Assembly: GCA_015490995.1 (NCBI GenBank)
Contig: WFWT01000055.1
Span: 1 to 38,051, forward strand
Direction: 5' to 3'
DNA from: Anaerolineae bacterium
Lineage (GTDB): Bacteria; Chloroflexota; Anaerolineae; JAADDB01
Length of the DNA stretch: 38,051 nt
Part shown: piece after piece, positions 1-8,029 of the stretch
Position numbering within the stretch: position 1 is the first letter of the stretch
Layout: each line of letters opens with the position of its first letter
Program-made: the position numbers and the translations under genes
Notes under the pieces: generated by a model
What the model saw: only the letters and a program-made list of their open reading frames with translations
What the model was told of the DNA's origin: nothing
The model's database searches: none

Positions 1-300
1 ACCCCCACCTGGACGCCATCCCCTACTTGGACACCATCCCCTACCCCGACGGTAACCCCCACACCGACGGTGACACCCACCCCAACGGCAACGCCCACGC
101 CTACCCCGTTGCCGCCTACGACCACCTACAAGGTGCAGCCGGGTGACACACCGGCCGGGATCGCCCAACGCTTCGGCATCACCCTGCAAGAATTGCTGGC
201 CGCTAACGATATGGGACCCAATGATGTCATCCGTGTCGGTCAAACTTTAACCATCCCCTTACGGCCGGCGACCCCCACGCCGACCCCAACTCCCAGCTGA
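1..300 (+). CDS. C-terminal part of a secreted LysM-domain protein (5' end outside window)
   Basis: The reading frame is open from the first base and stops at 298-300, so only the C-terminal 99 residues are visible. The first ~40 residues are a Thr/Pro-rich linker built from TPSP, TPTP and TVTP units. One LysM domain follows (TYKVQPGD ... IAQRFGI ... LLAAND ... VGQTLTIP), and the protein ends in another short TP stretch. LysM domains bind the N-acetylglucosamine backbone of peptidoglycan and related glycans, so this is probably an envelope-associated protein whose main domain lies upstream. The linker resembles those of other exported proteins in the window. Any catalytic domain cannot be seen. 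The GTG at 70 is only an internal codon. Confidence 0.85.
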   Translation, partial: TPTWTPSPTWTPSPTPTVTPTPTVTPTPTATPTPTPLPPTTTYKVQPGDTPAGIAQRFGITLQELLAANDMGPNDVIRVGQTLTIPLRPATPTPTPTPS

Positions 301-397
301 TACAGTTAGCCGACCGGGACCGCGGACCTTGCTTTGGCCACGCGTGAGCCATCCCGGTAACCGCGCGTGTGTCTATCCCCTTAACCCATGCCTCAAG

Positions 398-427
398 CTG
401 CCAGGAGAAGGAAAGTTGGCGTATAAT
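398..427 (+). promoter_or_regulatory. putative sigma-70-type promoter for the HEAT-repeat gene
   Basis: A perfect TATAAT lies at 422-427, with CTGCCA (4/6 to TTGACA) 18 bp upstream at 398-403. Transcription would start near 434, giving a leader of about 75 nt before the ATG at 510. The rest of the 301-509 gap shows no gene. Confidence 0.5.
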
Positions 428-509
428 CGAAAGGAAACGTGGAGTCCTCACCGCAAAGGTTCTAATGCACTTTAACCCCGGTGAGGTGAACAAGTGGGAG
501 TAGAAACGG

Positions 510-1550
510 ATGTCGGATAAAAACACGCCCGAAGACCAACTTGTCGATCGCATTTGCCACCTCGTGGCGGAGCAGCGATGGTGGCATGTAGCCCCCCTGC
601 TTTCCGATCCAGACAGCGAGCGGTTGGCTGCTTTTCGACAAGCCTGGGAGCGATTAAGTTCTGAGGAGCGACGGCAATTGGTAAACGCGTTGCTGGAGAT
701 GGCGGAGGAGGACCCACTATACGATTTTCGGGCCATCTTTCGCTGGCTGCTGGCGGACGCGCAGCCAGAGGTACGTGCGACGGCCATCCACGGGCTCTGG
801 GAGGACGAATCACCCGCATTAATTCGACCGCTGTTGCACATGCTGCAGCACGATCCGGATGTGAACGTGCGCGAGGCCGCGGCCATAGCCCTGGGACGAT
901 ATGTCCTGGCAGGGGAATTAGGGGACCTGCCCATGCGAGAGGTCACCCCGGTGGTAGAGGCCTTGCTCCAGGTGGTACAGAATTCGGAAGAGGACATCGA
1001 TGTTCGGCGGCGGGCTCTGGAATCCATCGCCTTTATTGACGAGCCCCACGTGAGAGACTTGATCGAGGCCGCGTATTATCACCCGGACACCCGAATGCAG
1101 GTGAGCGCGGTGTTCGCCATGGGGCGGAGTGGCAACACCCGCTGGGCCTCGTACGTACTGACCGAACTGGAAAGCCCCGATCCGGAATTGCGTTACGAAG
1201 CCGCCCTGGCCGCGGGCAACCTAGAATTAGCCGACGCCATCCAGCCGTTACGGCGACTTATCGAAGAGGATAAGGACGTTGAAATTCAGCTGGCAGCTAT
1301 TGAGGCGCTGGGACGCATCGGGGGCGCGGAGGCGGAACGCATCCTCCTGCAGTTGCTGGACTCGCCGGAGGATGCGATTGCGGAAGCCGCTGAGGATGCC
1401 CTGGACGAATTACGCTTCTGGTCCGGAGACCCTGAGACGCTACTTTTCCCCTTGCTGGATTTCGAAGACCTCGCAGATGAGGAGCGCTTCCTGCTCGACG
1501 ACGACGTGGATCTGTTTGAGGAAAACGGACAAGAGGACAGGGAGCCCTAA
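510..1550 (+). CDS. HEAT-repeat protein
   Basis: 346 residues, acidic and mostly helical. From about residue 70 to 310 the sequence cycles through helix pairs typical of HEAT/PBS-lyase-type repeats, for example PEVRATAIHGLWED, PDVNVREAAAIALGR, TRMQVSAVFAMGRSG, PELRYEAALAAGNL, VEIQLAAIEALGRIGG and AIAEAAEDALDEL, about seven units. The C-terminal ~35 residues are very Asp/Glu-rich and probably disordered. There is no signal peptide or membrane segment, so it is probably a cytosolic scaffold or adaptor. The ATG at 510 has a GGGAG ribosome-binding site at 496-500 and follows a promoter at 398-427. The partner is unknown. A long overlapping minus-strand frame here is a shadow. Confidence 0.88.
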   Translation: MSDKNTPEDQLVDRICHLVAEQRWWHVAPLLSDPDSERLAAFRQAWERLSSEERRQLVNALLEMAEEDPLYDFRAIFRWLLADAQPEVRATAIHGLWEDESPALIRPLLHMLQHDPDVNVREAAAIALGRYVLAGELGDLPMREVTPVVEALLQVVQNSEEDIDVRRRALESIAFIDEPHVRDLIEAAYYHPDTRMQVSAVFAMGRSGNTRWASYVLTELESPDPELRYEAALAAGNLELADAIQPLRRLIEEDKDVEIQLAAIEALGRIGGAEAERILLQLLDSPEDAIAEAAEDALDELRFWSGDPETLLFPLLDFEDLADEERFLLDDDVDLFEENGQEDREP

Positions 1551-1654
1551 AGCGTCGCGATGTGGCTCTCAATGTCGGCCGCACACCTTTCCGTGAATGA
1601 GGAGATGATTCCCTAGTCCGACCGCGGGCTGCACCCAACCGGACGGGGCTGCCT

Positions 1655-1669
1655 GCCGGCAATGCCGGC
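1655..1669. repeat. short perfect inverted repeat in an intergenic gap
   Basis: Two GCCGGC arms (1655-1660 and 1664-1669) flank a 3-nt AAT loop between the HEAT-repeat gene and the next small gene. There is no T-run after it on either strand, so it is not a typical intrinsic terminator. It may simply be a stable mRNA hairpin. Confidence 0.45.
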
Positions 1670-1713
1670 CTTCCAACCGTCGGGGAGCCAACATCATGAG
1701 GAGGAGATAACCC

Positions 1714-2031
1714 ATGAACCTAAAGTTGCGTCGTCTGGTGCGTACACCCCACTCCGAGCAATTTGCCCTGTACACCCTGGATGCCGAGGGCCAGGGGGTG
1801 ACGGTGGGTAAATTAGACCTCCATTTTACCGCGGACGGGATGTTCGGCACTCTGCTGCTCTGGGATGAACGCCTGGAAGCGTGGGCGGATGAGGATCTGG
1901 ACACGTTTCTGCAGGGCCTGGTGGAAGACCTGCTGGAACCACGCGGGATGCCGGACGGCTACGCCATAGAGTGTTTCACTCCTTCCTTGAACACATATCG
2001 CTTTTACACCAACATGGAGGAGGAAACGTAA
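1714..2031 (+). CDS. small conserved-looking protein of unknown function
   Basis: 105 residues; I do not recognise the family. It is soluble, with alternating strand-like segments (FALYTLDAEGQGVTVGKLDLHFT, GTLLLWDE) followed by an acidic helix (LDTFLQGLVEDLL) and a C-terminal YAIECFTPS segment. No signal peptide, membrane segment or metal motif is visible. The ATG at 1714 is preceded by a GAGGAG ribosome-binding site at 1701-1706, and the stop lies 4 nt before the transporter gene, so the two are probably co-transcribed. Codon use and spacing support a real gene. Confidence 0.7.
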   Translation: MNLKLRRLVRTPHSEQFALYTLDAEGQGVTVGKLDLHFTADGMFGTLLLWDERLEAWADEDLDTFLQGLVEDLLEPRGMPDGYAIECFTPSLNTYRFYTNMEEET

Positions 2032-2035
2032 CCCC

Positions 2036-2956
2036 GTGTTGGTGCTCAGTGTCCTGTGGAACATTGTGTTGCCGGTACTTCTCATTGTTGGCCTGGGGGT
2101 GGTGTTGCAGCGCACCTTGGACCTTGATCCCAGGCCCTTTTCCCGGGCGGTGTTTTATGCCTTTTCCCCTGCGCTGGCCTTCGCCAGTCTGTATACCATG
2201 GACCTACACAGTAACGGGTTAGGACAAGCGCTCCTTTTCGGTGTGCTGGTCGCCGCGGGCATGGGGGTGTTGGGCTGGCTGTGGGCGCGTTGGGGCGGAT
2301 TCACCCGTTCCCAAACCAGCGCTACGGTGCTGGCTCTGGTCAACAGCAACACAGGCAATTATGGCCTACCCCTTAACCACTTCGCCTTCGGCGAGGTAGG
2401 TTTGCAGATCGCCATGATCTATTACATTCTGAACGCCACGTTGGCGAACAGCCTGGGGGTGTACATCGCGTCCGCCGGTCGAACGCGGCCGGCCCATGCG
2501 ATTCGCAGTGTACTTCACGCGCCGCTGGTATATGCGACCTTTTTGGCGTTAATAGCGAACTGGTGGGAAATTCCCATCCCGTCACCGCTGTACAAGGCGG
2601 TAGACCTCACCGGCCAGGCCGCCATACCGGTCCTGTTAGTGGTCCTGGGCATTCAACTGGGACGGCTAAACGGTCAAGTACACTGGCGACGGGTAGTGCC
2701 GGTGACCTTGGTGAAGATGTTAGTAGGCCCTATGTGGGCGTGGGTGCTCAGTGGGTGGTTAGGCATGGAGGGGGTGTGGCGGGCGGTCTCTATTGTCCAG
2801 GCCAGTGTGCCCACCGCGGTCATGAGCACGGTCCTGGCTACGGAGTTCGACTGTGAACCGGAATATGTCGCGGAGGTTGTGTTTGTCACCACGCTGGCAA
2901 GTGTGGTAACGTTGACCGGTGTGGTCGCTCTGGTAAAGGCGTTGATTACCGGCTAG
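2036..2956 (+). CDS. AEC-family (auxin efflux carrier-like) membrane transporter
   Basis: 306 residues and strongly hydrophobic throughout, with about 9-10 predicted membrane helices. The conserved mid-protein segment NSNTGNYGLPL (around residues 103-113) is the hallmark of the AEC/MleP family, and the second half has the matching repeat ending in VPTAVMSTVLATEFD. Characterised bacterial members export or exchange organic anions such as malate and malonate; the substrate here is unknown. The start is GTG at 2036, supported by a GGAGGAGG site at 2016-2023 inside the end of the preceding gene, 4 nt after that gene's stop codon. Translational coupling to the small upstream gene is likely. Confidence 0.87.
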   Translation: MLVLSVLWNIVLPVLLIVGLGVVLQRTLDLDPRPFSRAVFYAFSPALAFASLYTMDLHSNGLGQALLFGVLVAAGMGVLGWLWARWGGFTRSQTSATVLALVNSNTGNYGLPLNHFAFGEVGLQIAMIYYILNATLANSLGVYIASAGRTRPAHAIRSVLHAPLVYATFLALIANWWEIPIPSPLYKAVDLTGQAAIPVLLVVLGIQLGRLNGQVHWRRVVPVTLVKMLVGPMWAWVLSGWLGMEGVWRAVSIVQASVPTAVMSTVLATEFDCEPEYVAEVVFVTTLASVVTLTGVVALVKALITG

Positions 2957-3026
2957 GCCAATGGAGGGCTTCGGGTGAACGCCATCCACAATGGGAGGAT
3001 ACATCAGGTAAATTAGGTAAGAGGCG

Positions 3027-3662
3027 ATGACTCAGAAGACGTTGAAACCCAACGGGACGGATAAGGACAAGTCGCTGGGTCGGCAGTCGGTAAGGGGGCA
3101 ACAAAGCGTGGATACCCCGACGAAGACCATATACCGGCTGATCAACGAGGGCGCGCGGCTCCTCGCGCAACGGAAAGCCCGAGAAGCCGCGGCTGTGCTG
3201 GAACGAGCATACCGGCTGGATCCGGATAACCTGGAAGTGAAGATCAACCTAGGGGGGGCCTATATTCTGCTGGGGCGCTTTCAGGACGCGATCCCCCTTC
3301 TGGAGAGTGCGGCCCGTCAGGCGCCCGACAACGCCATGGTGTGGACGAACCTGGCTGCCGCCTACCTGGGCCATTTGGAGAAAGCCTCATTCGAACAGCA
3401 GGAAGCAGCCATTGCCGCCTTTAAACGGGCGTTGCGAGCCGACCCGCGGGCGCCTCACGTGGATTACAACCTGGGCCTAATTTACCTCCAACGGGGCGAT
3501 TTAACCACCGCGCTGGCCCACTTTCAGCGGGCGTACGAGCTTAACCCCGCGGACAAGGACGCAGCCCATTACATCAACGTTATCAAAGCCAAGCTGGCCA
3601 GCGCCCAGGACACGTCACCACCGGCATCCTCTGAGGACGAAGGGAGCGACACACCTTCATGA
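3027..3662 (+). CDS. tetratricopeptide-repeat protein
   Basis: 211 residues. After a polar, probably disordered N-terminus of ~33 residues there are about four TPR units, with typical A/G-Y and D-P positions (LERAYRLDPDN, NLGGAYILLGRFQDAIPLLE, NLAAAYLGHLEKASFEQQEAAIAAFKRAL, NLGLIYLQRGDLTTALAHFQRAYELNP). The C-terminal ~20 residues are Ser/Asp-rich. There is no signal peptide, so it is probably a cytoplasmic protein-protein interaction module. Its TGA overlaps the next gene's ATG (ATGA at 3659-3662), so the product is probably made together with the FecR-domain membrane protein and is a good candidate partner of its short cytoplasmic N-terminus. Confidence 0.88.
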   Translation: MTQKTLKPNGTDKDKSLGRQSVRGQQSVDTPTKTIYRLINEGARLLAQRKAREAAAVLERAYRLDPDNLEVKINLGGAYILLGRFQDAIPLLESAARQAPDNAMVWTNLAAAYLGHLEKASFEQQEAAIAAFKRALRADPRAPHVDYNLGLIYLQRGDLTTALAHFQRAYELNPADKDAAHYINVIKAKLASAQDTSPPASSEDEGSDTPS

Positions 3663-4918
3663 GCGAAGTGCGCTCACCGCTACGCCGTATTTGGGAGGAC
3701 AGTCCCGAGAAGGTGGCCTGGGTGATTATGCTGGCCTCCTTTTTCACATGTGTCGTTTTGACCGTAGGCACCCCTCTGGCCGTCCGCTCTTTTCTCCAGC
3801 ACGCTACGCGCGATTTACCCGTCACCGCCCAGTCCCTCCGTGGCACCGCGTTGTTGGCTTTCCCGGGTCAAGAAGAACTCACCGCTCTGACTGCGCCACG
3901 CCCCCTTTCCTCGCAGGTGACGGTGCGCACCGATGAAAGCTCCTCCGCCCTGCTGGTGGTCAACGCGGACGAGACCGCATCCCGACCGGTAGAGGCGGCC
4001 AGCATTCTCATGTACAACAACACCGAGATTACTATCATGGACGCTCGTCGGCCCCGCTTTCCGCGCTGGAGCCCGGACCCGGTGCACCTGCGGCTGCGGC
4101 TGGAGCAGGGCCGTACCCGGATCGTGGTGGGTCCTTATAACCGTCGTCCCTTCATCATTCAAGTGGAAACGCCTCACGGAAGTGTGACGGCCGAGAACGC
4201 CTCCTTCTCCGTGTTCGTAAGCAACCAGGGCATGGACGTTACAGTGCGCCAGGGGCAGGTGGATGTCACGGCCCGCGGGTTGACGGTAGTGGTGAGCGGA
4301 GGACAACGGACCTGGGTGCCTCTGGCCCAGCCTCCCGGCACACCCACATCCGCGGAGCGCAACCTGATCCGCAACGGCAATTTCACCCAGCCGCTAGAGA
4401 CTACCTGGTCGGTGGGCTTTCTCCAGCCGGAAGACGTAGCTTCTGGCACCGTAGCGGTGGTCGATGTCGGTGGACGCCGCGCCGTACAGTTTTCCCGCAT
4501 GGCGGAGGAAGGCTTTCACACCGAGGTGTGGATCGAACAGGTACTGAACCAGGACGTGCGAGATGTCGATTCCCTCATTCTTCGGATGGACGTGCGCCTC
4601 CTCTACCAGAGCCTGGCCGGTGGGGGCATCTTGGGATCTGAGTATCCCTTAATGGTGCGCATCGATTTTACCGACATTTATGGCAAGGATCAGTTCTGGG
4701 TGCACGGCTTTTATTTCCGTGATCCCCCCAAAGGATGGCCGACGCCTAATGGGGAAAAAATTCCACCCTATGTGTGGTGGCCGTACGAGTCCCCAAACCT
4801 GATCACCCTCTGGGCGGAAATGGGCGCGCGACCAGCAGTGTTGCGCAAGATCCGTTTTTACGCGTCCGGCCATAATTACCAGTCCATGGTCGCGGAAGTA
4901 GGCCTCTTCGCTCGCTAG
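3659..4918 (+). CDS. FecR-domain membrane protein with C-terminal jelly-roll-like region
   Basis: 419 residues. A cytoplasmic N-terminus of about 18 residues precedes one membrane helix (about residues 19-41: VAWVIMLASFFTCVVLTVGTP), so most of the protein is extracytoplasmic. Residues ~100-225 resemble a FecR domain (ILMYNNTEITIMD, LRLEQGRTRIVVGP, VETPHGSVTAENASFSVFVS, VTVRQGQVDVTARG, VVVSGGQRTWVP). In classical systems FecR-type proteins transmit signals to ECF sigma factors, but no sigma factor gene is nearby. The rest begins NLIRNGNFTQPLETTWSVGF, like the carbohydrate-binding-type modules of Chloroflexota surface proteins. It is coupled to the TPR gene by a 4-nt overlap. Confidence 0.8.
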   Translation: MSEVRSPLRRIWEDSPEKVAWVIMLASFFTCVVLTVGTPLAVRSFLQHATRDLPVTAQSLRGTALLAFPGQEELTALTAPRPLSSQVTVRTDESSSALLVVNADETASRPVEAASILMYNNTEITIMDARRPRFPRWSPDPVHLRLRLEQGRTRIVVGPYNRRPFIIQVETPHGSVTAENASFSVFVSNQGMDVTVRQGQVDVTARGLTVVVSGGQRTWVPLAQPPGTPTSAERNLIRNGNFTQPLETTWSVGFLQPEDVASGTVAVVDVGGRRAVQFSRMAEEGFHTEVWIEQVLNQDVRDVDSLILRMDVRLLYQSLAGGGILGSEYPLMVRIDFTDIYGKDQFWVHGFYFRDPPKGWPTPNGEKIPPYVWWPYESPNLITLWAEMGARPAVLRKIRFYASGHNYQSMVAEVGLFAR

Positions 4919-4946
4919 TAACTGGAGCGTACGCAGGAGGGGAAGG

Positions 4947-5366
4947 ATGGTGCGTGTACCGAGCTGGAAACAGCCACAGGTGGTACACCTGGAAAAGCGC
5001 ACCCGGTTTGAGGCGACGCAATTCGTCAACGAGCCCCTCTTCGACGGTGACGGCTTTTACGGCCGGTTACTGTGTTTCCAAAAGGGGCAACAGGTGCCGG
5101 AGCACGTCCACGACCACGTGGACGAGTGCTTTGACGTCCTGGAGGGCGAGGGCACGTTTTTGATCAACGGGCAGGTCGTAGTGGCCGGTCCAGGGACACA
5201 CATCTACATTCCCGCAGGAACCCGACACGCGCTACAGGCCAACCGAACGGAACGATGGGTGCTGCGGGAGACGGTGCACGAACGGGTGTATGCCCGCCGG
5301 GCGTTACGCCTGCTGGGACGAGCACTTCTGAAGCGACTGCCCGTCATCGGAACGACCTACCGGTGA
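4947..5366 (+). CDS. single-domain cupin protein
   Basis: 139 residues. Both cupin motifs are intact: motif 1 as H53-x-H55-(x)4-E60-(x)6-G67, and motif 2 as G83-(x)5-P89-x-G91-(x)2-H94. H53, H55, E60 and H94 would therefore form the usual metal site. The domain spans about residues 40-100, followed by a basic helical tail (ARRALRLLGRALLKR). The substrate cannot be inferred, as small cupins include dioxygenases, isomerases and sensors. It begins 28 nt after the FecR-domain gene with an AGGAGGGGAAGG ribosome-binding region, and probably belongs to that operon. It ends 10 nt before the convergent FG-GAP gene. Confidence 0.88.
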   Translation: MVRVPSWKQPQVVHLEKRTRFEATQFVNEPLFDGDGFYGRLLCFQKGQQVPEHVHDHVDECFDVLEGEGTFLINGQVVVAGPGTHIYIPAGTRHALQANRTERWVLRETVHERVYARRALRLLGRALLKRLPVIGTTYR

Positions 5367-5376
5367 CATTGAAAGG

Positions 5377-7701
5377 TTACCGGGAAATCAACGGCAGGTG
5401 CACTTGAAACCCCGGTATCATTACCGTCAAGTCCACGCCCTGAAAACGGTTAACCGTGCCTGGGCCACCGTCTACCACAATAGTAGCCCGGTATAAACCC
5501 GGAGCCATCCGATCGTTCAACACCCGAACGCGCATCCGACTCGGGGTTATCCCGTACCACGGGTCCAGGACAACCCAATCCACCGCGGGCACGGTGAGCG
5601 CGTCCGCGCCCTCGCCAAAAGTCACACCCTGGGGTGTGACCCGAGTGATGGCTTGGCGGGTAAGGGAGGTGGGCAAAACGCTCACGTGGGGGATGACCCC
5701 GGCCACCCACCGGATAGCTTGCCCGCCGGGCACGCCAGCCTGCTCGATGTTCACCGAGGGTGGCTCATACGTTTCGTCGGGCCAGAGGTTCAAGTAGATG
5801 GAAGAGGGAGTAACGCTCAACACCGGAGGACGAATAATGGCCTGCACCGTCAGGGTAATGGGGCTGTTGGCGACAACCGGGTCCTGCGCGGCAACCCGGA
5901 TGGGCACAAGGTACACGTCGGGGGCCATGTCTCGAGGATCAATGGCGATGGTGAGCAACTCTGGCGTTGTACCTACGGTGGGCGTGATGGTGAGCCATGG
6001 TTGAGGCTCCACCACCGTCGCTTCCCAGCCAATGCTACCCCCAAACCCTAGGTTGCGAATGGCCACCACTTGGTTAACCGGGGGATTGCCTTTTTGTACG
6101 TCAAAGAACACCGCCCGCGGTTGGACTTCCAGGACCGGCGTGAATACCGTGAGGAAGACCTGAATTTCCTGCGGGCTGTTAGCTGCCCCCGGGATGCGCA
6201 CAACCACGCGGCCTTCATATGTGCCACTTCGTAAGTGAGAAGGCGTCACGCTCAAGGTAAGGGTGCCCGGCGTGGTGCCCTGTTGAGGGGCAACGTGGAG
6301 CCAATCGTTGCCTTCGATGACTTCGGCCTCCCACGATACGGCCCCACCCGCCCCCACGTTCTTGACCAACACAGCTTGCGGCGGCGGCAGCTCATACGCC
6401 TGATAAATGAAGGTCACGGTATTGGCGCTGAGTTGCAGAATAGGCACCTCGGGAATACCTTCCCCGTCCAGGTTGCCCACCGCCAGCTGCAGGGCAAAAC
6501 CCCCCAGAAATGTCTGATGACGGTCACTCAATTCAGGCTCGGTAAAGATGCGATAGCCGGTCTCTTTAAGGATAACGATCTCACCGAGACCGTCACCATC
6601 CAAGTCCCCCCCGGCGATACGTTTCCATCCAGGCCCGGCCCAGATCTGGATCTCCCGAGGTAACGCGAAGCCGGCAGGGTTACGGACCACCAGTGGAACA
6701 ACCTGGTCATCACTGCGGATGAAGAGCAACTCATCATCCCCATCACCGTTGAGGTCAACGGCTGCTACGTCCTCCATGGGCGGCGTGAAGGCCATGCGGT
6801 CCAGAACGGTGGTATTCTGGCCGCCCACCCATTGGTGTAGCTGGTAGGTGTCCTCTTCCGCGGTGGACACCAGGCGTAAGGTGGCCATCTCGGCCCGGGC
6901 GGAATCACCGTGCACCTGTCCTACAGCCAACCCTAGCCAAGGGTTGGGCTCAAACCGACGGAATAAGGTATCCCACAGCCCCCCCTGAAACGCGTAAAAA
7001 AGCGCCCGAATGTCCCCAAGGATCACCACATCCACCAGGCCGTCGCCGTCCACATCGCCGGTATCCACCGCTTTCACCGGTACTTCCAGATCCTGCTGGA
7101 ACACCGTATCGAACTCGGTCGCGGTTGGGTTGGGGTCCAGCACCATCACCCGACCCACAAGGTGCCCTTCCTTGAAAAACGCGAGCGTGGCGACGATCTC
7201 ATCTTGCCCGTCCGCGTCGACATCACCTGCCGCGACCTGCGTCCACTCCCCCAAAGGTGGGGCCTGACGCCACGTCGCGGCCGGCGTACCGGGGGGCACG
7301 ACCGGGTCAAACACGGCCAACTCATCCACCCGGGTGGCTATAATTTCATCGTCCCCGTCCCCGTTCACATCTCCGGTAGTCAGGTAACGCCATGCCCCTC
7401 GGTTTGACATAAAGGTAACCTGCCGGTACCCCTCAGGGGTGAAAGGGTCCACAACTTGAATACGCCCTTCGGCAGTGAGGAGCACGATCTCATCGTCCCG
7501 GGGCGGGGGGTATACCTGCTCCGGCTGTGTGGCGGCGCGCGCGAAGTCACCCTCGGTTACCTGGAAGCTCGCTGCGGACACGACTTGCGGAGAAGGCCCT
7601 ACTGTGGCCACAAGGAACGACAAAATAAGGAAGCCCACGCTCAGCCAGGTGACCAGTGCGATGGTGACCCATCGGGTGTAGGTGTTATTTGCCGGCATCA
7701 T
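5377..7701 (-). CDS. large membrane-anchored or secreted FG-GAP/BACON-like repeat protein
   Basis: About 774 residues from the ATG at 7701; the frame extends to a TTG at 7749, but that start has no convincing ribosome-binding site. One hydrophobic segment close to the N-terminus (TIALVTWLSVGFLILSFLVA) serves as signal or anchor. The first half has at least six calcium-type loops of FG-GAP/VCBS repeats (DVNGDGDDE, DVDADGQDE, DVDGDGLVD, DLNGDGDDE, DLDGDGLGE, NLDGEGIPE), suggesting a beta-propeller. The second half has three repeats of a BACON-like fold (W.AEV...WL.V.P..GTTP). It ends in VHLPLISR, a tail I recall from many exported Chloroflexota proteins. It is probably an extracellular protein with an adhesive or binding role; no catalytic domain is visible. 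Confidence 0.82.
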   Translation of the reverse strand: MMPANNTYTRWVTIALVTWLSVGFLILSFLVATVGPSPQVVSAASFQVTEGDFARAATQPEQVYPPPRDDEIVLLTAEGRIQVVDPFTPEGYRQVTFMSNRGAWRYLTTGDVNGDGDDEIIATRVDELAVFDPVVPPGTPAATWRQAPPLGEWTQVAAGDVDADGQDEIVATLAFFKEGHLVGRVMVLDPNPTATEFDTVFQQDLEVPVKAVDTGDVDGDGLVDVVILGDIRALFYAFQGGLWDTLFRRFEPNPWLGLAVGQVHGDSARAEMATLRLVSTAEEDTYQLHQWVGGQNTTVLDRMAFTPPMEDVAAVDLNGDGDDELLFIRSDDQVVPLVVRNPAGFALPREIQIWAGPGWKRIAGGDLDGDGLGEIVILKETGYRIFTEPELSDRHQTFLGGFALQLAVGNLDGEGIPEVPILQLSANTVTFIYQAYELPPPQAVLVKNVGAGGAVSWEAEVIEGNDWLHVAPQQGTTPGTLTLSVTPSHLRSGTYEGRVVVRIPGAANSPQEIQVFLTVFTPVLEVQPRAVFFDVQKGNPPVNQVVAIRNLGFGGSIGWEATVVEPQPWLTITPTVGTTPELLTIAIDPRDMAPDVYLVPIRVAAQDPVVANSPITLTVQAIIRPPVLSVTPSSIYLNLWPDETYEPPSVNIEQAGVPGGQAIRWVAGVIPHVSVLPTSLTRQAITRVTPQGVTFGEGADALTVPAVDWVVLDPWYGITPSRMRVRVLNDRMAPGLYRATIVVDGGPGTVNRFQGVDLTVMIPGFQVHLPLISR

Positions 7702-7792
7702 CCTTGTCCGGTTCAGTGGTGTGGTGTCGTTGGCCGTCTCAGACAACAACCAACCCCATCAATGTTCCGTGACATGACGGTGCGGTTGATGA

Positions 7793-7801
7793 ATTATAGC
7801 A
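7793..7801 (-). promoter_or_regulatory. extended -10 promoter for the FG-GAP gene
   Basis: On the minus strand, TGCTATAAT (7801 to 7793) is a perfect extended -10 element. No good -35 hexamer lies at 16-18 bp, which fits an extended -10 promoter. The leader would be about 85 nt. Confidence 0.5.
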
Positions 7802-7859
7802 CACCTCATGTAGGTTAAGGCTCACCCGGAGCACATTTTATCGGTCCGGGGCATGCTGT

Positions 7860-7889
7860 TTGACAGGGAGCTTCACTTCACCGTACCCT
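7860..7889 (+). promoter_or_regulatory. tentative promoter for the aminotransferase operon
   Basis: A perfect TTGACA at 7860-7865 is followed 18 bp later by a poor -10 (TACCCT, 7884-7889). The leader to the ATG at 8030 would be about 135 nt. The weak -10 keeps this tentative. Confidence 0.3.
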
Positions 7890-8029
7890 ATTCCATGCAT
7901 GCCGGTCCGCGCCTGTGGCGTTTCCGCCCGCCAGGTGCGGCCCTTTCCCCGCCGACGTGCCTACGGCCCCGCGCCGTTAGTTATCCCGTGCCTGCAAGGA
8001 GGGAAAACCTGAACAACCGGAGGACACCC

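Noticed and set aside
1-130. Repetitive DNA that could be mistaken for a tandem or CRISPR-like repeat
   Set aside because: It is in-frame coding sequence for a Thr/Pro-rich linker; there are no spacers.
227-1027. 266-codon minus-strand frame opposite the HEAT-repeat gene
   Set aside because: Its Ser/Arg-rich low-complexity product and full overlap with a clear repeat protein mark it as a shadow.
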